This document shows, in pieces, positions 51,801 to 62,936 of a stretch of DNA of 64,000 nt. Source of the DNA: Sthenelais limicola. Taxonomy: Eukaryota > Annelida > Polychaeta > Phyllodocida > Sigalionidae. A program made the position numbers and the translations under genes. How positions within the stretch are numbered: the stretch's first letter is position 1; each line of letters starts with the position of its first letter. The stretch is taken from positions 135,653,625 through 135,717,624 of the forward strand of contig OW804096.1 of the NCBI GenBank assembly GCA_942159475.1, in the 5' to 3' direction. Under the pieces are notes generated by a model. The model was given only the letters and a program-made list of their open reading frames with translations. It made no database searches and was not told the origin of the DNA.

Positions 51801-54800
51801 TGTTTACTGGAGGTACCAGAAACTGAGATATCCAAGCTCAGAGTAGTGAGACTTTTCTTTGGTGCACAGACCTAGTTTACGCACACTAGTCATCACGGAA
51901 TCGCCATGCAATTTGGAGCACATATTAGAATCTACTAGGTCCATGACAGAACCAAGAATCAGTTGATTTCATTGAACAGTTTTTATTTCATCGTGATGTG
52001 AAAAATTTGCATCATTGGTACAAAAGGCTTCACTCGTCTTCAGATCTGTTCCAGATAACTAAAGAGACGTTTGGTAGACCAGAAGTGGTGGTTCACAGTG
52101 CTGGTATCGTCCATGAGTTCCAGTGGCAAATGTGCCTCGATATCAACCTGGTCAGTTTAAACGCTTCAAATATTTATATTGTATTTGTATTCAAATCATT
52201 TTATTTAGCCAAATCATTGGGTGGTACACATTGTTCTCATCTGTGGCTAATTGAAAGCAATACAAATAAGGATGTAACAAAATATAGAACCCAATTTTTG
52301 ACTGCAGATTTCAATCCTGGATGTGGGAAACTGGGTTAATTAGGCAAAGGATTGATGGGTTTTTAGCTAATTATATGATCTTGATATATTATTGATATAT
52401 CATTGATATATTATTGATGTATCATTTCTACAATAATTGATTGAGGGGGAAAGCGAGAGGGGGCTGGAGTGGGAAGGAGTTAGGGAGAGGGAGATAGTGA
52501 AGGGAAGAGAAGACAGCATGGCAGGGAAAGTGACATGTGTGTGTAAGCAGTTGCTATGGTGACCAGACTGGCCAATGATCACTCATGGATGCAGCTGGGA
52601 CCCTGCTTCCCCACGCAAGTGCAAGTGTTACATAACACATGCAGCTAGCACAACTAGGTCAGTCAGCATGTACCTTTTATATTTCCCTTGTTTTGGACTC
52701 CAAATTACCCAATGTTAAAGAACCAGAGAAATTCTTGTTCATCGTTAGAAATGAACCTTTTTTTTTTTTTTTTAAAAACTTTATTCCAACATAACCTGCC
52801 TTCTGGGCTTTTACAATGCTAAACATGGGGTGTGAAAATAGATTTGATAGCTTGATGTTCTCGAGATTGTTTACATGCACCATTTTCCATTTTTTACCTC
52901 TTCTTCTTAATAACATTCTTGATACTATTTTACACATGATTTATAATTTTTGAATTCACCTAGAATGTATAACTTCAAGTTCATATCTGTTTACAATAAT
53001 TATAATGTCATGACACATTTTTGGTAGTTACATCTAGGATAATTACTCTTTAGTTCACATCAAGGACAATAATAAACATTTCAACGCTTTTAATACACAC
53101 AATTGATCTGCTCTATCAACCTCAATATAGTACCTTCATATTTTACTTCATTCTTAATTATGATTTTTGCCTTGATTCTCTTTATTTTTGTTTTCCTCTT
53201 TTTTCCCTGGTACCACAGGCTTTGTTAAAAAATATTTACTTGCCTCCAGGCTCAAACTGAACACAGATAAAACGAATGGCTTCATTATTAGGCAAATAGA
53301 TAACTCTCCTATCATGCTGATGCTCTTCTCCCAAGAAGGGGAAAAGTTTTTCTGATCTCTCTGTTACCTCCCTGATCATCTCTTCTAGGTTATCTGTGTC
53401 AAGTAGTTTTGTGATCTGAATCTGAATGTCTCTGTCCTTCCTCTCCACTTCATCTTGTACTTGTGGTAGGTTCTCACTTGCCTCGACGTTTCCTTCACAT
53501 TCTATCCATTCCTCCTGCTCTAGGAACTCTTCCAGTTCTAGTTGCTCTAGGGCTTCAATCAGCTGATCAAAAAGTGCTTTTGACTGTTCAGCAAAAGTCC
53601 TTGCCAAAGCTAAGTAGTTGGTTGCCATTTTGTCTCACTTACAAAAGTTCAAAGGCTGCTATATCATACTAGTAGGACTCTTTCTTAATCCAGTGCTCTG
53701 AGCGAAGATGTCCACTGTTAACCCCAGGTGGTGCCACTGAATATCTTATGGTTAGTACTGTCACTTATTTTCACGAGGTAGCGCCACTGTCTATAGCATG
53801 GCTCCAGGCACCTGGATAATCCTGCTAGCTGGTGGATGAGCGATAATCGAGATAATCTCCGTTCCAGTCGGCGGGAATTTTGTAATGTCTGATTTCTCCT
53901 TCTTGTACTTTTCTAGCAGTTTCCACTTATGTCTGAACTATCCTGAATCATTTATACACCTTGTGTATGAATATTTGGTAAACCTGTTTCTTGTAAACCT
54001 GAAACAAAAGAATTAAAAGTACGAGCTAGGCTCGCAAGCTTGTTCTCAATCTCAAGGTAAACCGGAAGTGTCCTAGAAATGAACCTTTGTTGTCGATTCA
54101 CTTTTAAGAAATGCAACCTTAAATGCCTAATGTTGGTACTAACTAAGCAGGGACTATTTCCTGGTGGGTTGATATGAAGTGGTGCGTTGGAATATCCGTA
54201 AAAGAAGATCCACAAGTAGACTAACTCCTAGTCCCTATAGCCAATTTCATGCAGCATATATTAGCTGACATAACTACTTTATATTTAATTTCTTTTAAAA
54301 GAATATTTATTTTAACAATTGAAATAAAATGAATGCTCTTACATTGGCAGCTGGGTATTGATGAATTACACTTTGTTATATGAATTGATATATCTTGTAT
54401 GACAAGAATAAACATGTTCTACTAGTCTAGTTATGTCCCCCTTGGGAAGAATGGAAAAGGAGTATACCAGACATGAAATAGTGGGAAAAGATGACATGAT
54501 CTTGGAATAGGGGTCCCTACAGCAGGACATGACTTTTCATGTAGGGGAAGTAGGACACATCATAAGAGAAATAGGACAACGTTGCAGGGATACACTTTTC
54601 TGTGGTGGATCTCAGGGAAATAGTAAAAAAGAAGGCTGAAATGGATAAATCACCACTAGAGTGTTGTGGAAATAGTCAAATCTGGCTGGAAATCAGCAGT
54701 TGGGAGTGAATTTGTAGCAGGCCTATGTGAAATAGCTTGTACCACAGAGGAGCTTTGCATTGGTACATATTTCTACTAGTGGACGCAAAATATGTGTTCA

Positions 54801-57800
54801 ATTATCATACTTACATGAATTTGAAGTTATATCAAATGTGTTAGAGGGAGCATTAATGAAATAAAACATGCATAACAGAATGTGAATTATATTCATCAGG
54901 GAGGCTGTATTCGTACTACAGTGGAGGCCCTAAAGTACATGAGTAAGGCAGAAGGTGGTGCTGGGGGTGCTATAGTACTGGCTGGGTCTATAGGTTCCCT
55001 GGGCCCCCATAACTTCTCTCCTGTCTATGTGGCCTCCAAGTATGCTGTCCTTGGCTACACACAGAGCTGGGCGGTAAGTAGCCTTACAAGTTGTTTTCAA
55101 TTTTGTTCACCTTAAATCATCATTTATTTATACCTAAAAGGTTTTTTACAGATGTGATTAATCATGTTATTGTATTGAATTATATTATTAACTGACAGTT
55201 TTTAACTTCTTTAAGCAAATACAAAAGGAATTAATGCAGTCTTTATAAGGGTGTTCTTGTCCCCATCCCAAACCCCCTGAAGGTGAACGGTTCTAAGAAA
55301 GGTTCTGAAGTCTTTCCTATTTTTACATTGGTGGCCCCTGACTTCTAGGTTATTCCAGACCTCAGCAATTCTGTAAATGAGAGATCTCAATATCTTATTA
55401 GTTCTTGGTGTAATGGTTTTTAACATTTTTTTGCCTGCATGATTTCTTAAAGATATGCTTTTAGCTTTGAGGTTCTGCCCTCTTCATCTATCCGGGAAAG
55501 CTGAGTCCAAAAGATGGGACTCGTGATGTATATGTAGAGGGGCTAATTTAAGATCTCTGTGTTGCTTCTCTACATTGGTATATTTATTTAGTTTTAAGAC
55601 AATTCTAACTGCAGAGTTCTGCAAAGTCTGTACCTTTTTCAATAAGTCTTCGGATGCAACCAAACTTTCTTATGGAAAATTGATCTGAGAATATTTAATA
55701 TTTTATAAATTTAGCGCTAAAGAACATTATTTATAAAATGTATAATAAAGGTTAATTTAAACATAACGGTGTACCCCTTTTGTCAATGACAACTGGGGAA
55801 TTGTTTACTGTACAGGGATTGTGTAAAACATCAGAGAACATCGAGACCTCCCTTTAGTTGGAGAACCGTACTCTGTCAGCGATAAAATGTTGACAATAAG
55901 TTTCTAAATCTAAATCTAAATCTAACCATACATATAATGTCACCGTATTCAAGGATAGGGCGGATAGCCACCTTATAAACCACAAGGACAGTCTCCTAAG
56001 AAGCACAATGACTTAACCTAGGAAGAGCCTTTAGATTGGTTTTTGCAAGGTTGATTTTTGACGTCAAATAGTCCGTGAACGTCAGCTTGTCATCAAATTT
56101 TAAACCCAAAAAGGTATATGAAGTTTTTTTTTTTGTTCTAAAATAAAAAAAACTTTTGAAAAAGTTGTTCTCTCTAGTATCTGATCTCCTGTGTTAAAGG
56201 CGACCATCACACTTTTTTTTTCTGTCTTACAAAGTTTTCTTAGTCTTAAATTCTAGTCAGAAAATGTAAAATCCTCTTGAATATGCCAAATAGAAGTCAA
56301 GAGGTATGAAATTCAGTTCCACATGACCAGGTATACTTTTCTTCAGTCATATGTGATGTGTTTCAAGGAAAATGAGTCATAAGTCGCAAAAAATAGATTC
56401 GGAGATACCATTATATTTGAAAAGAGGAGATCAATCCGATTCCAATGATAATAATATAATAGATATTTCTAGATTTTAAGTTTGATATTTTCGTTCTTGG
56501 AAAAAAAGTTTCTAATATTTCTGGGGGTCAATAAACAGTAAAGTAACTAAATGTAGTCAATATGAAGACCTTTAAAACGAAGGGATATATTATATGGATT
56601 GTCTTGAAATTTGATACATCGATTGATATAACTATGAGTGATACACTCCCCCAAAATTAGAACATTCCAATAATGTAATCTTGTGAAGAAAACACTTTGA
56701 AAAATATCAATTTTGCGACTTATGACTCATTTTCCTGAAACACAACACAAATGTTAATAAGTGCCCAGAGCTGCACAAAGTTGGGTCTACAATCCAGTTG
56801 TGCTTTGAAAATGTAGTATACAGAGAGACTATGAGTTATCAGGTTATCAGTAATATTAATTGTTAGGTTTATAGGATATTATTAGAGGAGGGAAATCAGG
56901 AATAGCATTAATTGTAGTATTGACTTTTATATATATAGCTACCAGGTAATTATGACAAGACAGGAGTGAGGTTTAACTGTATCTGCCCTACAGCTGTAGA
57001 TACTGAGATAATCAAGCAGATTTCGCCAGACAGGGCCCGCAATACAGAGGGCATAGAGGCTGTCCGGGCAAGCCTGAAGAAACTATCGTAAGTTTGCAGT
57101 CACTTTTGATATTTCATAGAAAAAGCAGTCAAAAGTTGCAAATTTTATATTTTTAAATGTTTGTTTCCATAAGGTCAATTTGCAATTTAAATTAAAAAAG
57201 GAATCCATTTGTAGAAATAATTTCATTTCAGTGCTTTTGACTGTATTGATACATGTACCAAATTCCCAGACGGTGTACAGAATCTATCTTTGTATTTCCA
57301 AGGTCATCTTGGCTATTATACTTTGATAGCTATTGTCCATCCAGAAACACTTTGTTAAGCATAAAAAGTAGAACTACTTATTAGGTTTTAACCCTATTGA
57401 AATTTTTGAACCCTGAAATTTGTCTAGCTTATTTTGATCCAAGCCGCATCAACAACTAAATGTCTGAGTTAAAATCAAAACTGGGTCCCTTATGTGAAGA
57501 TATTGGTGAAATTAAAAAGTGAAATGACAGGAAACTGAGACAAATGTGAAAAGACTGTCTGCTCTAGGAGGCAACCTCATTTTTTTTTTTTTTAATAAAT
57601 TTTATTGACAAAACTTCACACAGTGATAATTCTCATTTGTCGAAAAGTTTGTGGTACATAATCATCAATTTATATCTTTTAACATTATTCTTAATTTTAC
57701 CTTTATGATAGACAGCAGTTTAATTACACTAAGTACATTAAAAACTAGATGTTAAAAATTGGTTTAATTTCATTATACTCGTTATTCACAACATCCGTTA

Positions 57801-59019
57801 TCTCCATTTCTACATTTTTTTTGCCAGTCTCTAAAAAACATACCCATAGGTTCAGTCCATACAAATAAAATCAATCATCATTTTCGAACCCAAGTAATTG
57901 AGTGTGATATACAATGCCATTGAATTTCGAAACAAGTGCTCCATTTACACTCTACAGACATAAATTCAGTTTCATGTCCAACTTATCAGCTGTGACCTCT
58001 ATTCTGTTTTACAACTTCATTAAAGGTTATCTCTATCCTTTAAGACCTTTTTCAACATGGCCCACGACATATTTTTGCATTCAACCGATAAATTATTCCA
58101 CATAAATGGACCCAAATAGTTCGGGCTTTTGCGAAATTTTTCAGTTTTCGGTTGTTCCACCTTCATATTTATTCCTTCTGCTTGCCTTGCAATTCTAGGC
58201 ATTTCTTGTATATACTTATCTAGATCTTTCAAGTTATACATAAGTCCCAATAGAGATACTTCAACCGTGTGGAGTCCATGGCGTGCCATGATATCCAAGA
58301 TCGGTGTATAATTTGTATAATCTATCAGTCTAATACCTCTATTAAATGCACTTTGTATCTTCTTAATCAATTTAGCATTAGCTAATTTATAAAACATTGT
58401 CATAATGTCCAAAAGTCCAACTCCCTAACCACTGGACCAATATGAGACTGGTGATATGCAGAGCATACATATAAACAAAGGGCATACCCATTGATACATC
58501 AGCATCAGTTTTACTTTAATCCTTTACTTTAATGGGGAGAATAGATTATCCATGAAGTTCCCTATATCAGCTGCATGCGATTGAATGATTCAAATTAGTC
58601 ATAAAAGTACATCTTACATCGGTACTGGACATTCAGAGTGAAATAATTTGTTAAATGATTAAATTCAATACTTTTACCTTTTTTAAAAACAAAAATGTTT
58701 AATGAAGTTGACGAGTGCCAAACACAGATTTGGAATCAGGGTAATTTGCATATCTAGAATTAATCAAAAAGTATTGTGACCCAGAATGCACCCAAAATAG
58801 GGGGTTCTGCCTCATGACTACAAAGGGAAAAAAGTTAGAACCTGTTGCCAGTACAAACTCATACTAATAAATTATATGTTGTCCTTTCACAGGCCAGACT
58901 ATGTGGCAGAGGCGATGGTGAAGTGTGTGGAGGATGATTCAATCAATGGTAAAGCAGTGCGAGTGTCCCAGGCCCTTGGCATTGACATAGCACCAATGTT
59001 AGAACAACCTGACCAATGA
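48886..59019 (+). CDS. HPGD-like: 15-hydroxyprostaglandin dehydrogenase-like short-chain dehydrogenase, six exons
   Basis: Exons 48,886-48,978; 51,141-51,267; 52,044-52,150; 54,900-55,073; 56,939-57,087; 58,893-59,019, all with GT/AG borders and intron phases 0,1,0,0,2. The 777-nt frame has no stop and gives 258 residues (the family has about 265). Features: MKIEGKVCVVVGAARGIGKA (Rossmann fold, G-x3-G-x-G), VVVADIL (acidic residue that prefers NAD over NADP), HSAGIV in place of NNAG, LAGSIGSL (catalytic Ser) and YVASKYAVLGYTQ (Tyr-x3-Lys). The family oxidises the 15-hydroxyl of prostaglandins and related lipid mediators in the cytosol; the substrate here is unproved. Introns hold a retrocopy, LINE pieces and a MITE. 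It is the only clear host gene in the window. Confidence 0.92.
49538..49557. repeat. (GATAA)n microsatellite in intron 1
   Basis: Four tandem GATAA units followed by TATTTTTTTA. Possibly the tail of an old minus-strand retroelement whose body I cannot recognise. The rest of intron 1 (48,979-51,140) shows no other feature that I can support. Confidence 0.5.
52761..54073 (-). mobile_element. Processed retrocopy in intron 3 with 15-bp target duplication
   Basis: The insertion is flanked on both sides by TAGAAATGAACCTTT (52,746-52,760 and 54,074-54,088). On the minus strand it has a ~445-bp leader, an intact 130-codon ORF, a ~450-bp trailer, AATAAAG and a poly(A) run directly at the duplication. 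There are no introns. These are classic signs of LINE-driven retrotransposition of a polyadenylated transcript. Confidence 0.88.
53236..53628 (-). CDS. Acidic helical protein in retrocopy, 130 residues
   Basis: ATG 53,628 (MATNYLALARTFAEQSKALF). Very acidic and helical (DQLIEALEQLELEEFLEQEE), then a KDRDIQIQITKLLDTDNLEE stretch and a C-terminal beta-like part (YLPNNEAIRFICVQFEPGGK). No cysteine pattern, signal peptide or membrane segment. The frame is free of stops although it lies in a retrocopy, so it is young or still expressed. I recognise no family; a parent gene elsewhere in the genome is expected. Confidence 0.55.
   Translation of the reverse strand: MATNYLALARTFAEQSKALFDQLIEALEQLELEEFLEQEEWIECEGNVEASENLPQVQDEVERKDRDIQIQITKLLDTDNLEEMIREVTERSEKLFPFLGEEHQHDRRVIYLPNNEAIRFICVQFEPGGK
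55200..56330 (-). pseudogene. LINE reverse-transcriptase fragment in intron 4
   Basis: Minus-strand pieces match the C-terminal part of jockey-type ORF2: TSYTFLGLKFDDKLTF, VVYKVAIRPILEYGDI, then KVQTLQNSAVRIVL and finally IYRIAEVWNNLEVRG at 55,426-55,211. Several frameshifts break the frame. It is 5'-truncated, and a family different from the LINE at 16-23 kb. Confidence 0.7.
56353..56748. mobile_element. MITE family 1, copy 4 (intron 4)
   Basis: 396 bp with family TIRs. The flanks are ATAT on the left and AAAT on the right, so the 4-bp duplication has one mismatch. Inserted in intron 4 of the dehydrogenase gene. Confidence 0.84.
57581..58430 (-). pseudogene. 5'-truncated LINE fragment in intron 5
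   Basis: The minus strand ends in AATAAATT and a poly(A) run at 57,580-57,596. Upstream, 58,412-58,020 encodes the C-terminal tail of a LINE reverse transcriptase (KIQSAFNRGIRLIDYTNYTP; GPFMWNNLSVECKNMSW). I see no certain target duplication. Confidence 0.7.
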
Positions 59020-59412
59020 TTCATCCATAATTAGTCCCTGCATCAAACAATCTTGGGGCTATAGCAATATGTGAAACATCCTGGTAACAGTGTCTAAAGT
59101 CATGAAAAACAATATATATTTTGCCCATTAACACTTTAATGTTGGAACTTAATGCGCTTAATGTTAAATGTGCTATAGACATATGGCAATAGATCCATAG
59201 AAATTATCATTCCATTACATTGTAGTGAATCGGCTGGATATGGCTACTGTATTCTATATCTTTACTCTTTTACGGTATCTTAAAGATACTCTGTCAAAGC
59301 AGACACATGTTGTACTTGGATATTTTATTACAGAGTTAGCTAAATGCTGGTCGGTTAAGAATATCTTGTATATTCGCCCAGGCTTAGGCACAAAACAAAT
59401 TGAGACTTGGTA

Positions 59413-59420
59413 TTGAATAA
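59413..59420 (+). terminator. Possible polyadenylation signal of dehydrogenase gene
   Basis: GAATAAAC about 395 bp after the stop codon is the first good AATAAA on this strand. A T/GT-rich stretch follows within 60 bp. Confidence 0.4.
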
Positions 59421-59514
59421 ACTGGACCGTTTTATGCTGACAATGACCGTTAGAGCTGGGTTTTGTGTTTCTCTTATTGAGTTGTCTTCCTTACTTCAAC
59501 TGAATGCGGCAGAT

Positions 59515-59965
59515 TAAAGAGATAAACCACCGTCATATGCACTGCTGCAGGCGGGAGTTCAAGGAACTAATGCATGAAAAATAAGGAGTGACAATCATTT
59601 TTTAAACTTTGTCTTGAGAAAGAAGGTGGTTTGGGGATAACAAAAAGCAAAAAAAATTGATCTCAGCTTATTTTTTTTTCATTCTAGAGACCACCAAAGT
59701 TTAGTATTGAAGTATGTGGGGAAAATAACATATATTTTCTCAGTTTTTCAAAGATTTCAGACAGACAAAAAACATTTTTCAGTTGAAATGTCTTCTAAAC
59801 ATAGCCACTATACAGGTTTACCCTCATGCATGAAAGAACCGGGTATCAACATATTTTGAAAGATATTATTTAGCATTGAAAATTTTCAATATTCCTGTTT
59901 TTAACTCATCGGGATGCAGATTCAGTTGAATAACTTTTTAAAAAAGTCAGTGACCCCCATTTTAT
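59515..59965 (+). mobile_element. Truncated copy of MITE at 34,827
   Basis: It begins TAAAGAGATAAACCACCGTC and follows the left ~450 bp of the element at 34,827-35,518 through GTGACCCCCATTTT, then stops. The right terminal repeat is missing. Confidence 0.8.
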
Positions 59966-60169
59966 TAATTGGATTAATTTTACAGTTGATTTCACACTCT
60001 CTATCTAATTATATATAGTTAAACCTTTTCTATATGAATATACAAACGAATAAATTCTAACTGTGATCTCCACCATTTGTATACAATGATCTATTATCAG
60101 GACACAACAAAGATCACTCCATATTCTATATGAGCGAGCCTGTCTCTGTCTGTATTATACCTGAATAAA

Positions 60170-60245
60170 AAAATTGTACACAAATAAGATGCTCAATTAG
60201 GGACTGAGTGTAGACTAATTGGGCATCTTATTTGTGTACAATTTT
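60170..60245. repeat. Near-perfect hairpin
   Basis: Arms of about 30 bp (AAAATTGTACACAAATAAGA and its inverse) around a ~16-bp loop. Probably a tiny fold-back element. Confidence 0.8.
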
Positions 60246-61364
60246 AATCAGCATTTAATGCATTTTTTTATTTGCCCTTCATAGATGTCAAATGCACTGA
60301 GAAACCAACCTTCGCTCTCAACGGTCACAGAAGTGCCCCAGATGACCCAACTAATAAATAGCTGCAACAATGATTCGAAATTGTTCATAATTTGGCCTGA
60401 ACATACTTCCTGTTAAAATCGGTAATCATCTCCTCCACCCTCCCCAATATTCCATTAAAAATGTATTGATTTTACTTAATAATCTTGAGTTAAGCAAGAC
60501 TCCTTGAAATCATAAAAAGAGATCTTTTTTAGCATCAGACTCATTCACTCATTTTCTTTTCATAAGTACTAAATTGCATTCTGTTGTGAACGCATAATAC
60601 ACTGGCTTCATCTGGGGTAATTACATAGTGATGGGAGGAAGAGTAATGAAAAGAAAACATTTTATTCCAGACAATTCAGCAGCGATGTGAACCTGGGAGC
60701 AGAGTGGCATGTCAACTCAGAGCTGTATGTATGTATAGTATGTTATATTATAGTAGCTATAGCATAGTATGTATAGTAGCTGTATGTATAGTAGTCAGTG
60801 ATTAATCAAATTAATTCTTGGTAAGTATTTTGATTGTTAGGAACTCTAGGACCATGTACATGATATACATTCATACCATTACCATTGTTCTACACTGGTC
60901 TGGTGGATGTATCATATATTTCTGCATAGTCATTGTCCTATTTTGCTTGGGTGGAAGGGGAAGATGCTGGTCCTGAGTATACTGCAGATTCCTGTGTATT
61001 GTCTATAGTGGTGTGTTCCTCTCTTTTCTTGTCTTTTGTCAGGCACTTTATCATCCCCCTAACAATGAAAGATTCAAAGATTTCTTTCTTGTAGCCTTTC
61101 TTCTAGTACAAGTGTTGAACCAGAATTCTGGTACCTAACCTATTGATATTGTCTCATTGTGATTCCAGATATATTTACAGCTAATTCTCTAAAATTAATT
61201 CTGTTAGTTATTATAGTTAATAGTTCCTGATGTTCTTACTTGTGTTTCAGGATGCATATTGTAATAATGAACAATATGAGAAGAATGGCAACAACCGATA
61301 TACTTGCTATGATGGCCCCTGTAAAATATACAAAATGAAAGCATTCATCAAAATCAGTATTGGG
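60246..61364. other. No gene recognised
   Basis: AT-rich sequence with short GTATGTATAGTA repeats near 60,727-60,795. No supported ORF or RNA gene. Confidence 0.4.
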
Positions 61365-61510
61365 TCAGATTCTCAGAAAATGTACAATTGGCAGCTGTAC
61401 ACATTTAGTAAATTAGGCTGCAATTTGGTCAATAGTAGATAACTTTGTGTATATTTGACATTGCATTGATTCTAGCAATCAGTTTGGTTAGGTTGAACTG
61501 TATTTTAAAC
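61365..61510 (+). mobile_element. Partial MITE family 2 copy
   Basis: GGGTCAGATTCTCAGAAAAT... follows the left half of the MITE at 48,111-48,347. The right terminus is absent. Confidence 0.7.
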
Positions 61511-61568
61511 TTTATTATATACGTGGTGCCGTTGAAACAACGTATTGTAAAGTTGTATACGTTGCATG

Positions 61569-61621
61569 CGTATACAACTCCACGCTCTGAGTTGTGTTGT
61601 ATACAACTCCACACTCTGAGT
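61569..61621 (+). repeat. Two-copy tandem repeat
   Basis: GTATACAACTCCACGCTCTG and GTATACAACTCCACACTCTG lie head to tail, unit about 29 bp. Confidence 0.75.
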
Positions 61622-62905
61622 GGCATCCCAAAGACGCCTATTGCAGCGTGAAGGTCCAACTGAGGGGCATCACGCCCTTGAACTGATTTTGTCAGTGCAG
61701 ACAGAATGGGAGGTAGAACGGTGAAATTAGATCAAAAAGAAGGAAATAAAGTTTTATCAAATTTAAGTTTATCCTTTGTTAAAGCATTTCTGTGGTTTTA
61801 AAACTATTTAAAGGTTAGAAAACATTGGAAAATGTGAGCGATTTTCCCGCAGAGCGATTTTTCCACAGTGGCCAAATGTAAACAAAATGATCTGCAGATC
61901 GTTGTAACTTTCAATGCAGGTCGAGGAGTAATATATCTTTCAAATGAATTAATAAAGTAAAATCCTTTCGTCTAAAATTGATTCATAAATGTAAGCTATT
62001 CAACCGGGTGAGAGACAACTATTCATACAATAAGCCAATTAGCTGGGTACCACCCTGGCCGCGCCAAATCTTTCCGCGCTGTACTTACCGCGACAGCTTA
62101 CCTAACCGCGACTCACGCCCATGCCACTAGTGTGCCTCACCGCGCTCACTGCAGCCCTACCCGCTCCCTACATTGTCGCGCCCAACTGTGCCGTGAACCT
62201 TCCTTTCCCCTGAGAAATGGAACTTTCCTACGCTTTTCTCCCCAATAGTTGCGTCACAAACTGGCAACGTGATTAGATGAAATCTCTTGAACGTTTGAAC
62301 AGAGCAACTTGAATATTTCTTATAATTCTAAGAGTGTTTTCAGTAATATTTGCTGAAAGTAACTATTCTCCTCTACATTATCCTAAAAAAGATAACACTT
62401 GGGCTGAAATATTTAGGAATCTTGAGCCCTAAACGTGAATAATGGTCGTTTTTGCAACTTTTGCATAGGAAAATAACTGAACACACATAACATTTATCAC
62501 AAACAAAATGATACAAATCACAATGAAATATGTAATAAAGATAAACATAGTGTTAGCAAAATGAACATAGCCTTGCGAGATCATTGAATTCTGACTCGGA
62601 CGTCAGTCCCTTAGCTCCACCCTTAGGGGCGTTACTTCCCGACGCAACATCCACCATACATGACATTTGAATGCACATATCTTAATTTTTTCACAAATTA
62701 CTCTAACTAGAAGGTTCTTCTATTTTTGTTTCTGGCTTTTCCTACCTCAATTGCAAAATCAACGGTTGTTACAACAACTTGGGAGATATATGAGAAGTAA
62801 CTTCAAGCTAATTCAAGAACAGGCAAAACCGCTATATTAAATTCAATTCATAGTAGGTAGACGTGGCAGTATTCACCTAAACCCGTACGACCGTCGAATG
62901 CCTGT

Positions 62906-62936
<31 letters not shown>

